DNA from: Microbispora oryzae
GTDB taxonomy: Bacteria > Actinomycetota > Actinomycetes > Streptosporangiales > Streptosporangiaceae
Direction of reading: 5' to 3'
Assembly (NCBI RefSeq): GCF_017896165.1
Contig: NZ_JAFCNB010000016.1
Span: forward strand, 1 to 64,000
DNA length: 64,000 nt
The notes under the pieces were generated by a model that was not told the DNA's origin, did not search any database, and saw nothing but the letters and a program-made list of their open reading frames with translations. The translations under genes and the position numbers were made by a program. This document shows, in pieces, positions 32,374-40,612 of this stretch; the first letter of the stretch is position 1, and each line of letters starts with the position of its first letter.

Positions 32374-33666
32374 GTGGAGCAGGTGCCGGTTATTCACGCC
32401 CCGCTGACGTTCGGTCAGCTTTCGCTTTGGCGGTCGATCCAGAGACTTCCCTCGGAGGCCTGCAACCTGCCCCAGACATGGGCGCTTCCCGACGGCGCGA
32501 GCCTCCCCTCGGTCGAGCAGGCCCTGGAGGCGCTTGAGGAACGGCACGAGTCCTTGCGCACCCGGTACGAACCCGACGGCGAAAACGACCTGGTCCAGGC
32601 TGTCTGGCCGGTCGCACCGGTCCGCCTGGACACGGTCGAGGGAGGCGACGACCCCGCCCGGGTGGCGGAGGACGCGGCCGCGCGGGCCGGGGCCGACCCC
32701 TTCGACCTCGCCAAGGACCGGCCGTGGCGCGCCTGCGTGGTCACGTCAGGGGGAGTCCCCGTCCGCCTTGTCATCTGCTTCCACCACATCGCGGTCGACG
32801 CATGGGCGATCAATCAGCTGCACCAGGAGTTCCTGCTGCTGGCGGACGGGTTGCGCATCACCGAGCCGGCGCCGACCGGCCGCGAACTCGCCGCCGAGCA
32901 GTGGTCGGCGGCCAGGGAACGACGGCGGAAGGCGGCCCGGAAGTTCTGGGAGGGCGTCTTCGAGGCCGCTCCCGCGATGGAGCGGGAGCCGGGTACCGAC
33001 GGGCCGGAGGGCACGGCGACGCTGTCCACCCGCTGGGCCAGGCTCGGCTCAAAGGAGGCGGGTGACGCCGCCAACCGGATCGCGGAGCGGCTGGAGGTCT
33101 CGCTGCCGTCGGTCGTGCTCGCCGCCTTCTGCCTGGCCGTCCGGCGCAGGACCGGCCGTGACCGGATGCTGGTGGCGGTCTACGCGCACAACCGCAGCGA
33201 CCCCCAGTGGGAGAAGCTGGTCGCCGCCCAGAACCAGATCGTCCCGCTGGTGGTCGCGCCGGAGCCGGGGGAGGACTTCGGCGAACTGGTACGCCGGGTC
33301 CACTGGGACTCCCTGCGCTCCTACCGGCACGGCGCGTACAACGTGGACGACGTCCTCGAACTGGGGCGCGTCCACGGCTACAGCGGCTCGGTGAACGGCT
33401 CCTTCGACGGCTCGGTCAGCGGCTTCTTCCGCTACTTCTTCAACTACCTCGGCGAATATCAGCAGGAGCACACCTCCGTCGACGAGCAGATCCGGACCGG
33501 CACCGCGGGACGCAACATCGGCGCCCCCCTCTATCTCCAGGTGCAGGCCGGGGAGGCGCTCACCTGCACCCTGCGGGAGAACTCGGCCGGCACCGGTTTC
33601 GACGAGGTCACCGGGCTGCTGCTGCTCCTGCGGGACATCCTGGTCGCCGCCGCGGGTCCGGAGTAG
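32374..33666 (+). CDS. Free-standing condensation-domain protein
   Basis: 430 residues from GTG 32374, chosen because GAGG lies nine bases upstream; GTG 32359 and 32383 are alternatives. The protein is one condensation (C) domain of the NRPS superfamily: LTFGQLSLW at the start, active-site HHxxxDxW motif as HHIAVDAW (H137, H138, D142) and a C-terminal half with FFNYLGEYQ. No adenylation or carrier domain is attached. It should form an amide or ester between a carrier-bound acyl group and an acceptor. It is the first gene of the operon. Confidence 0.88.
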   Translation: MEQVPVIHAPLTFGQLSLWRSIQRLPSEACNLPQTWALPDGASLPSVEQALEALEERHESLRTRYEPDGENDLVQAVWPVAPVRLDTVEGGDDPARVAEDAAARAGADPFDLAKDRPWRACVVTSGGVPVRLVICFHHIAVDAWAINQLHQEFLLLADGLRITEPAPTGRELAAEQWSAARERRRKAARKFWEGVFEAAPAMEREPGTDGPEGTATLSTRWARLGSKEAGDAANRIAERLEVSLPSVVLAAFCLAVRRRTGRDRMLVAVYAHNRSDPQWEKLVAAQNQIVPLVVAPEPGEDFGELVRRVHWDSLRSYRHGAYNVDDVLELGRVHGYSGSVNGSFDGSVSGFFRYFFNYLGEYQQEHTSVDEQIRTGTAGRNIGAPLYLQVQAGEALTCTLRENSAGTGFDEVTGLLLLLRDILVAAAGPE

Positions 33667-33743
33667 GCCTCAACCCGCTCCCACTCACCGGCGGCCCGGC
33701 CGCCCGCAGACCGATCGTCGTTGGCAAACCACGGGGAGGGTCA

Positions 33744-36215
33744 GTGCCCGACCACATCATCGTCATCCACCGGTGGAGCGACCGTTACGCGGACTACGCG
33801 TCGTACGCCGACCACGGTGCCAATCGCGTCAGCTACGTCACGACCGTGCGCGCCGCCGCGTCACTGCCGGAGGGCGCCGCGGCGGTGCGGACCGTGCGGA
33901 GCACGGAGGACGGCAAGGCCGTGCGCGCCGCCGTCGCCTCCCTGATCGAGGAGTTCGGCCGGCCGGCCCGGATCATCGCGCTGCACGAGGTCGATCTCGA
34001 CATCGTGGCCGAGCTGCGCGAGGAGCTCGGCGTCCCCGGAGAGACCCCCGGCGAGCTCGCGCCGTTCCGCGACAAGCTGGCCATGGCCCGCCGCCTGGCC
34101 GCGGCGGGCGTCCCCGTCCCGGCCACCGAGCCCGCGCCGGACCGCGAGGCGATCGCCGCCTTCGCCGCCGTCCACGGCTGGCCGGTGCTGGTCAAGCCGG
34201 TACGCGGGACCGCGAGTGCCGGAGTGACCCGCCTCGGCTCGCCCGGGGAACTCGACGCGTACGTCTTCCCCAGCGACATGCCGATGCTGGTGCAGCCCTA
34301 CGTGCCGGACGAGATCCTGCACGTGGACGGCGTGGCGACCGGAACCGGCCTCGGGGCCTTTCGGGCCTCGCGCTATCTCAACACCTGCCTGGAGTTCACC
34401 GAGGGGGCGGCCCTCGGCTCGGTGGAGCTGGATGATCCGGGCCTGACGAAGGCGATAGGCGAGTTCACCACCCGAGTGGTGCGCGCGCTGTCCGACGGTC
34501 CGTGGGTGTTCCACCTGGAGCTGTTCCTGTCCGGCGTCCCCGAGGCGCCGGAGCTGCGGGTGCTGGAGGTGGGTGCGCGGCCGGGCGGCGCGGAGGTGCC
34601 CTTCCTGTGGCAGGAGGTCCACGGCGTCGACCTGATGGCGGCCGCCTTCGCACTCCAAATGGGCGAGCCTCTGCCCGACGTCCACCGCGCCGAGCTGGAT
34701 GCCGAGCTCGGCGGCTGGCTGCTCGTGCCGACGCCGGTCGCCCGCCCGTGCCGGGTCGTGGCGGCGGGGACGCGCACGGACGACGGGACCGACGGGGACG
34801 CCGGTCCCTACGCGCGGCGGGTGCCGGTGGTGGGCCAGACGCTTGCCGATCTCCCCGGCTACGAGCACTCCGGCGCCCGGTTCCGGTTCCGGGGCCGGAG
34901 CACCGCCGAGGTGGAGACGGCGATCCGCCGGACGATCCGGGAGTTCGACTTCCGCTGCGTCCAGGTCGACCCGGACGCGCCCGAGCGGATCGTGCTCGTC
35001 GGCAGCGGCGGCCGGGCCTATCGGGAGTACGCGTTCGCCGACGCCGCCGCCAGGTGCGAGGTGGCCCTGGTCGGTCCCGCCGAGCCCACCTGGCAGTCGG
35101 GTTATCTCGCCGGGCACGGCGTCGTGGCGGACTCCGGGGTGGACGCGCTGACCCGGGCGGTGGGTGCGTGCGTCGCCGCCGCCCCGGGCCGGGCGGGGGT
35201 CTTCACCTGGGACGAGGTGGTGCTGGAGGTGACCGCCGCCGCGGCCGCGCGCCTCGATCTGCCGCACATGTCCCCGGCCGCGGCCCGCAACTGCCGGGAC
35301 AAGCTGACGACCCGCCTGCTGCTGCGCGAGGCCGGGCTCCCCGCGGTCGGGTTCGCCCACGTGCACGACCAGGAGGAGGCCCTGCGCGCGGCGGAAACGC
35401 TCGGTTATCCGGTGGTGGTCAAGCCGCGATCGCTCGCGGGCAGCGTCGGCGTGCTGGTCGTGCACGACGCCGGCGAGTTGCGCGGCCTCTGGCATCACGC
35501 GGCCGGCGCCGCCTACCCGGGTCTCGAACCGCTGGACGGCCTGCTGCTGGAGGAGTTCCTGTCCGGGCCGGAGATCAGCGTCGACTCCGTCGTCCACGAC
35601 GGGGATGTCCGGCCGGTGAACGTGGCCCGCAAGCGGCTCGGCTTCGACCCGTTCTTCGAGGAGGTCGGTCACCTCGTCTCGCCCTGGCGGCGGGAGCCGT
35701 GGGCGGACGACCTGGTCGACATGGTGGTCGAGGCCCACCGGGCGCTGGGGGTGCGGACCGGCCTCACCCACGCGGAGGTGCGGCTCACCGCGGCGGGGCC
35801 GCGGCTGGTCGAGCTCAACGGGCGCCTCGGCGGCGACTTCATCCCCTACCTCGGCAAGCTGGCGACCGGCGTCGACCTGACCGCCGCCGCGGTGGACCTG
35901 GCCCTCGGCGTACGGCCCGCGGCGACGCAGGTCCGCGACATCTGCGCGGAGGTCCGATTCGTCTACCCGCCGCACGACTGCGTGGTCCGCTCGGTCGACG
36001 TGTCCGCCGCCGCGGCCGTGCCCGGCGTGGCGGAGGTGGTCCGGCTCGCGGAGCCCGGAGCCCGGCTGCTGCTGCCGCCTCGCGGCGTGGTGCCGCGGCT
36101 GGCCGCGGTGATCGTCACCGGGGAGACCCCCGATGACTGCCGCCGGGCCCTGGACGAGGCGTCGGAGCTGGTGCGTGCGGAGATCGAGCCGCTGACGGCC
36201 GGTGATGCCCTGTGA
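33744..36215 (+). CDS. Tandem ATP-grasp ligase (two ATP-grasp modules in one chain)
   Basis: 823 residues from GTG 33744 with GGGGAGGG upstream. Residues about 1-400 and 415-823 are each an ATP-grasp unit. Module 1: K151 in VLVKPVRGTASAG, E259 in FHLEL, metal motif EVGARPGG at 275-282. Module 2: K560 in VVVKPRSLAGSVG, E678 in THAEVRL, metal motif ELNGRLGG at 690-697. ATP-grasp enzymes make peptide or amide bonds through acyl phosphates. Module 1 has Gly in place of the usual Asn of the E-x-N metal site, so it may be weakened. Two ligations, or one ligase plus one binding half, are possible. Confidence 0.88.
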   Translation: MPDHIIVIHRWSDRYADYASYADHGANRVSYVTTVRAAASLPEGAAAVRTVRSTEDGKAVRAAVASLIEEFGRPARIIALHEVDLDIVAELREELGVPGETPGELAPFRDKLAMARRLAAAGVPVPATEPAPDREAIAAFAAVHGWPVLVKPVRGTASAGVTRLGSPGELDAYVFPSDMPMLVQPYVPDEILHVDGVATGTGLGAFRASRYLNTCLEFTEGAALGSVELDDPGLTKAIGEFTTRVVRALSDGPWVFHLELFLSGVPEAPELRVLEVGARPGGAEVPFLWQEVHGVDLMAAAFALQMGEPLPDVHRAELDAELGGWLLVPTPVARPCRVVAAGTRTDDGTDGDAGPYARRVPVVGQTLADLPGYEHSGARFRFRGRSTAEVETAIRRTIREFDFRCVQVDPDAPERIVLVGSGGRAYREYAFADAAARCEVALVGPAEPTWQSGYLAGHGVVADSGVDALTRAVGACVAAAPGRAGVFTWDEVVLEVTAAAAARLDLPHMSPAAARNCRDKLTTRLLLREAGLPAVGFAHVHDQEEALRAAETLGYPVVVKPRSLAGSVGVLVVHDAGELRGLWHHAAGAAYPGLEPLDGLLLEEFLSGPEISVDSVVHDGDVRPVNVARKRLGFDPFFEEVGHLVSPWRREPWADDLVDMVVEAHRALGVRTGLTHAEVRLTAAGPRLVELNGRLGGDFIPYLGKLATGVDLTAAAVDLALGVRPAATQVRDICAEVRFVYPPHDCVVRSVDVSAAAAVPGVAEVVRLAEPGARLLLPPRGVVPRLAAVIVTGETPDDCRRALDEASELVRAEIEPLTAGDAL

Positions 36216-37540
36216 CCGGCTCGGCGAACGGACCTGCGAACGGCTCTGCGAACGGGCGGGCGCACCGCGCGGCGAACGCGCTACGGGGCCTGCTCAGCAG
36301 CTACGTCCTGCCCAACCGGGCCGGGCGCGTCATCGTGGCCGCCGTCGTGGTCTACGCCACCGGCAGCGGTCTCTACCTCGCGGGCGGCACCGTCTTCTTC
36401 GTCAAGGGCGTCGGACTGAGCACCGCCGAGGTCGGCACCGGCCTCACCGTCGCGGGGCTGGCCGGCTTCCTCACGACGGTGCCGGTGAGCATGCTGGCCA
36501 GGCGTTTTGGACCGCTGCAACTGCTGCGCATGGTGCAGGTCTGGCGGGCGGCCTGGCTCGCCGCCCTGGCCTTCGCGGACAACGTCTGGACCTTCACCCT
36601 CTTCGCCTCCCTGTTCATGATCTCGCAGGGGCCGGTGCTCCCCATGGTCCAGCTGGTGGTGGGCGCCGCCGTCGGCGAACGCGATCAGACCAAGTCGCTC
36701 GGGGTCATCGGCTCCGTCTCGAACGTGGGCATGTGCCTGGGCGCCCTGGCCGCCGCGCCGTTCCTGAGCTTCGGCGACGTCTGGATGCTCCGGTCCATCC
36801 TGCTGCTCGGCGCGCTGTGCTGTGTCGCGTCGGCCGGGCTCTTCGGGCTGGTCCACGTCGAGGTGCCGGCTCCCGCGGACCGGCCCGCCCGCTGGCACAG
36901 CGGGCTGCTGCCGGTCCTGCGGGATCTGCGCTATCTCGCGCTGACCACCGTGAACGGCGTGCTCTTCCTGCACACCGTGCTGTTCGGCATCGGCCTGCCG
37001 CTCTGGCTGGTGGAGTCGACGGACGCCCCCGCCGGCCTGCTCAGCGCCCTGATCACGGTGAACACGGTGCTGGCGATCGCGCTCCAGGTGCACTTCGCCA
37101 AGCGGGTCGGCGACTCACGCGGCGGCACCCGGGCGCTGCGCGGCGCCGGTGTCGTGCTGGCCGCGTCCAGCCTGACCCTGGTCGCCTCGTCGTACTCCCG
37201 GACGTGGCTGACGATCGGCCTGCTGGTGGTCGCCACCATTCTGCTGACCTGCGGCGAGATGCTGCAGGCGGTCGGCGGCTGGGAGCTGTCCTACCGGCAC
37301 GCGCCCCCGGCGCTGCGCACGGAGTATCTGTCGGTGTTCAGCCTCGGCGGGGCGGCGGTGGGCATCGCGGGCCCGCTGCTCCTGGCCGTGGTCCTCAGCC
37401 TGCACACCGCGGGGATGATCGGCCTCGCCGTCCTGTTCCTGTTCACCGCGGGCGCCGCCTCGCTGGTGGGGGCGAGACTCGCGCGCGCGGAGCACCATGA
37501 CGCGCTGGAACCGGAGCCCGATGGGGCGGCCGCGGCGTAG
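36212..37540 (+). CDS. MFS exporter of the biosynthetic operon
   Basis: 442 residues from GTG overlapping the ATP-grasp stop (GTGA). Twelve membrane helices are expected, and the first cytoplasmic loop has SMLARRFGPLQLLRM. The N-terminal 25 residues are hydrophilic with three NG repeats (GSANGPANGSANG) encoded by tandem CGAACGG units. As the only transporter in the operon it most likely exports the product and gives self-protection. Confidence 0.88.
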   Translation: MTGSANGPANGSANGRAHRAANALRGLLSSYVLPNRAGRVIVAAVVVYATGSGLYLAGGTVFFVKGVGLSTAEVGTGLTVAGLAGFLTTVPVSMLARRFGPLQLLRMVQVWRAAWLAALAFADNVWTFTLFASLFMISQGPVLPMVQLVVGAAVGERDQTKSLGVIGSVSNVGMCLGALAAAPFLSFGDVWMLRSILLLGALCCVASAGLFGLVHVEVPAPADRPARWHSGLLPVLRDLRYLALTTVNGVLFLHTVLFGIGLPLWLVESTDAPAGLLSALITVNTVLAIALQVHFAKRVGDSRGGTRALRGAGVVLAASSLTLVASSYSRTWLTIGLLVVATILLTCGEMLQAVGGWELSYRHAPPALRTEYLSVFSLGGAAVGIAGPLLLAVVLSLHTAGMIGLAVLFLFTAGAASLVGARLARAEHHDALEPEPDGAAAA

Positions 37541-37606
37541 CCACGCACCCGCCGCCCACGGCCGCAGGAAGTCCGATCGTCCAGCCCACAACGGAAGGCC
37601 ACTGTC

Positions 37607-37909
37607 ATGCACGACCAACTGCTCGCGTTGATCACGGGTGTCGTCGAGGAGCTCAATGAGCGCAGGAGCGAGAAGATCCCGACCGAGGATCTGCCCGGCG
37701 TGGTGCTCTACGGCGACGCGGGTGTCTTCGACTCCATGCACCTCGTCAACTTCCTGGCGCTGGTGGAGGAGGCGCTTGAGGACGAGTTCGACGTCGAGAT
37801 CTCACTGACCTCGGAGAAGGCCGTCTCCCGCCGGGTGAGCCCGTTCAGCAGCGTCAGGCGGCTGATCGACTTCATCGACGAGGAGATGCGGCTCGCCGCC
37901 GCCTCATGA
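37607..37909 (+). CDS. Discrete acyl/peptidyl carrier protein
   Basis: 100 residues. The phosphopantetheine attachment site is GVFDSMHLVNFL with Ser43; acidic helices flank it (FLALVEEALEDEFDVEI, VRRLIDFIDEEM). The DSM motif and the length suit a type II carrier protein. It would hold the acyl substrate for the neighbouring ligase, SDR, halogenase and condensation protein. Its stop overlaps the SDR start (ATGA). Acyl rather than amino-acyl loading cannot be decided. Confidence 0.86.
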   Translation: MHDQLLALITGVVEELNERRSEKIPTEDLPGVVLYGDAGVFDSMHLVNFLALVEEALEDEFDVEISLTSEKAVSRRVSPFSSVRRLIDFIDEEMRLAAAS

Positions 37910-38601
37910 TCATCATGATCACCGGCACCCGGACCGGTATCGGCAGGGCTCTGGCCGAGCACTTCCTCGACCGCGGCCACCAGGTGGTGGGATGCAGCCG
38001 CAGGGCGTCGACCATCGATCACCCCGGCTACCGCCATCACGAGGTGGACCTCACCGACAGCAGAGGGATCAGGGCGATGTGCCGGGCCGTCCGGGCCGAG
38101 TACGGATATCTCGACGCGGTGGTCAACAACGCCGGGGTCGCGAACATGAACCATTTCATGATGACCCCCGAGGACGTCGCCCGGAGGATCTTCGATGTCA
38201 ACTTCTTCGCCGTGCTGAACTGCTGCCGCGAGAGTGTCAAGCTCCTCCAGAAGAGCGGCGGCTCCCCGGCCGTGCTCAACGTCTCCACGGTGGCCGTGCC
38301 GTGGGCGCTGGCGGGGCAACTGGTCTACTCGGCCAGCAAGAGCGCGGTCGAGCAGCTCACGCGGGTGATGAGCAAGGAGGTCGCCGACCTCGGCATCCGG
38401 GTGAACGGCATCGGCCTGCCGCCGGTGCACACCGTCCTCACCCGGACGGTGCCCAGGGAGAAGATCGACGACCTGATCGGGCGGCAGACCCTCAAACGCA
38501 TGTGCACGATGGCCGACATCACCGGGCCGGTCGAGTTCCTGATCTCTCCGGAGTCCTCGTTCGTCACCGGGGAGACGCTCTTTCTTGGGGGTGTTCACTG
38601 A
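37906..38601 (+). CDS. SDR-family ketoreductase/dehydrogenase of the biosynthetic operon
   Basis: 231 residues. TGTRTGIG (6-13) binds the nucleotide; the catalytic set is S127 (NVSTVAV), Y141 and K145 (YSASK). VNNAG and VNFFAVLN are in place. It could reduce a beta-keto group on the carrier-bound chain, as FabG-like enzymes do. Overlap with the carrier gene and 0-bp spacing to the ligase support one pathway. Confidence 0.88.
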   Translation: MIIMITGTRTGIGRALAEHFLDRGHQVVGCSRRASTIDHPGYRHHEVDLTDSRGIRAMCRAVRAEYGYLDAVVNNAGVANMNHFMMTPEDVARRIFDVNFFAVLNCCRESVKLLQKSGGSPAVLNVSTVAVPWALAGQLVYSASKSAVEQLTRVMSKEVADLGIRVNGIGLPPVHTVLTRTVPREKIDDLIGRQTLKRMCTMADITGPVEFLISPESSFVTGETLFLGGVH

Positions 38602-39963
38602 ATGCGGGACGCGATTGTCAGGAGATTCGACGAGCTCGGTGACCGGGTCGCCGTCGTCGACGCGGACGCGGCGTACAGCTACCGGGACCTGGCGGACGAG
38701 ATACGCCGGCTGGGGGCGGTCCTGGCGGAACACCGCGTGCTGCCCCACGACGTGGTCGTCCTCAACGGCGACTTCTCCTTCCCGTCGATCACGGCGCTGC
38801 TGGCGCTCCACGTCAACCGGAACGTCGTGGTGCCGGTGGTGACCCTCACCGAGACGGTGCTCACCACCGTCACGGCGTCCTGCTCGCCGCGGCATCTGCT
38901 GCGGACGGGCGCGGACGTGGAGATCGAGGCGATCGCCGGGGCGCCGGACGCCGCCGGCGCCTACGACAGTCTCGTAGCCGCCGGGGCGTCCGGCCTGGTC
39001 CTGCTGAGCAGCGGCAGCACCGGCGTGCCCAAGGCGATCCTGCACAACCTCGACGCGATCGTGGCGGAGAAGCTCGGCACCCGGGCACGGGCGGCGGGCC
39101 GCCCGGCGAACATCCTGATGTTCCTTCTCTTCGACCACATCGGCGGGCTCAACTCGCTGCTCGGCGCGCTGCGCGTCGGCGGAACCGCGATCGTGCCCCG
39201 GCGCCGCACACCTGACGAGATCTGTGCGCTCATCGAGAAGCACCGGATCAGGCTGCTGCCGACCAGCCCGACGTTCCTGAACCTGATCCTGATCGGCGGC
39301 TACCACCGCGAGTTCGACCTGAGCAGCCTGCGCCTCATCACGTACGGCACCGAGCCGATGCCGGAGGAACTGCTGGCGCGGATCAACGCGGCCTTCCCCA
39401 AGGTCAGGCTGCTGCAGACGTTCGGCACCAGCGAGACCGGGATCTCGACCACGACCAGCGAGTCGTCGCGCAGCACCTTCTTCCGGATCGACGACGCGAA
39501 CGTCGAGCACCGCGTCGTGGACGGGGAGCTCCAGCTCAGGAGCCGCACCCAGTTCCTCGGCTACCTCAACTACCCGAGCGACGCGCTCACCGAGGACGGC
39601 TGGTTCCGCACCGGCGACCTCGTCGAGCAGAACGCGGACGGCTTCATGACCGTCAGGGGCCGCGCCACGGAGGTCATCAACGTGGGCGGCGAGAAGGTGC
39701 TGCCGCTGGAGCTGGAGTCGATCCTGCTCGGCAGCCCGCTCATCGACGACTGCGTGGTCTACGGCAGGCCCAACGCCATCACCGGCCAGACGGTGTGCGC
39801 GGACGTCAGGCCGCGCGGCGAGATGACCCGGGCGGAGCTGCGCAGACACGTGGTCGACTTCCTGACGGACAAGGTCGACGCGTTCAAGATCCCGACCAAG
39901 GTCAACCTGATCGACTCGGTCACCGTCTCCGAGCGCTTCAAGAAGAAGAGGGCGCTGTCATGA
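38602..39963 (+). CDS. AMP-forming acyl ligase (ANL superfamily)
   Basis: 453 residues. P-loop-like motif SSGSTGVPK at 136-144, GTSETG around residue 275, WFRTGDL around 334, and a C-terminal lysine-rich end (SERFKKKRALS) carrying the catalytic Lys. It adenylates a carboxylic acid and passes it to the carrier thiol. At 453 residues it is shorter than most acyl-CoA ligases (about 500-550) but complete in motifs. The start follows the SDR stop directly, and its own stop overlaps the next gene (ATGA). Confidence 0.88.
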   Translation: MRDAIVRRFDELGDRVAVVDADAAYSYRDLADEIRRLGAVLAEHRVLPHDVVVLNGDFSFPSITALLALHVNRNVVVPVVTLTETVLTTVTASCSPRHLLRTGADVEIEAIAGAPDAAGAYDSLVAAGASGLVLLSSGSTGVPKAILHNLDAIVAEKLGTRARAAGRPANILMFLLFDHIGGLNSLLGALRVGGTAIVPRRRTPDEICALIEKHRIRLLPTSPTFLNLILIGGYHREFDLSSLRLITYGTEPMPEELLARINAAFPKVRLLQTFGTSETGISTTTSESSRSTFFRIDDANVEHRVVDGELQLRSRTQFLGYLNYPSDALTEDGWFRTGDLVEQNADGFMTVRGRATEVINVGGEKVLPLELESILLGSPLIDDCVVYGRPNAITGQTVCADVRPRGEMTRAELRRHVVDFLTDKVDAFKIPTKVNLIDSVTVSERFKKKRALS

Positions 39964-40604
39964 CCGGCACCGGTCTCGTCGTGATCGGAGCGGGCACGTT
40001 CGCGGTCGAGGTCGCCCGCTACCTCGGCGACCTCGTGGCGGCCGGGCACGACGACTACCGTGTGGCGCGCTACCTGGCCGTGGCCGGGGAGCCGGTGCAC
40101 GCGCCCGTGGAGCTGTGCGCCGCGCTGGACGACTTCGCCCCCGAGCCCGGCACCCGTGTGGTGCTGGCCCTCGCGGACCCGGCCCTGCGGCGCCCGCTGA
40201 TCGACGGCCTCATCGCCGGTCACGGGCTCGACGCGGTCAACGTGGTGCATCCGGCCGCGCGGGTCGGCCCCGCCCAGATCGCCGGCGCCGGCAACATCAT
40301 CGGGCCGGACTGCTACGTCGGCGCGGACGCCGTCCTGGGCGGTTTCAACGTCGTCCACTACCACTGCTCCATCGGGCACCACTCGCGCGTCGGCTCGAAC
40401 AACTTCTTCGCGCCGAACTTCCACTGCGGGAGCGATGTGGAGATCGGCGACGACAACTACTTCGGCCTGAGCTGCACCATCGCCCCGGGAGTGGATGCGG
40501 GCAGCGGCAGCAGGTTCCAGGCCGGGATCACCCTGTTCGAGAACCCGGCGAGCGGTCACTCCCACCTGGTCCCCAGCCGGATCAAGTCGATCAAGACGTC
40601 CTGA
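39960..40604 (+). CDS. NeuD/PglD-type hexapeptide-repeat acyltransferase
   Basis: 214 residues. The N-terminal 85 residues form a PglD_N-like nucleotide-binding fold (LVVIGAGTFAVEVARYLGD). Left-handed beta-helix hexapeptide repeats follow (IIGPDCYVGADAVLGGFNVVHYHCSIGHHSRVGSNNFF and EIGDDNYFGLSCTIAPGV). HYHCSIGHHS contains the catalytic His region. Relatives acetylate amino-sugars using acetyl-CoA; here it may acylate an amine or hydroxyl of the product. Confidence 0.86.
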   Translation: MTGTGLVVIGAGTFAVEVARYLGDLVAAGHDDYRVARYLAVAGEPVHAPVELCAALDDFAPEPGTRVVLALADPALRRPLIDGLIAGHGLDAVNVVHPAARVGPAQIAGAGNIIGPDCYVGADAVLGGFNVVHYHCSIGHHSRVGSNNFFAPNFHCGSDVEIGDDNYFGLSCTIAPGVDAGSGSRFQAGITLFENPASGHSHLVPSRIKSIKTS

Positions 40605-40612
40605 GGAAGGCA

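Noticed and set aside
36212-36260. Short tandem CGAACGG repeats as a regulatory repeat
   Set aside because: They lie within the MFS gene and encode an in-frame Asn-Gly repeat tail; coding slippage explains them.
37708-39849. A 713-codon minus-strand frame across carrier, SDR and ligase genes
   Set aside because: Antisense of three motif-complete genes, with no recognisable domain of its own.
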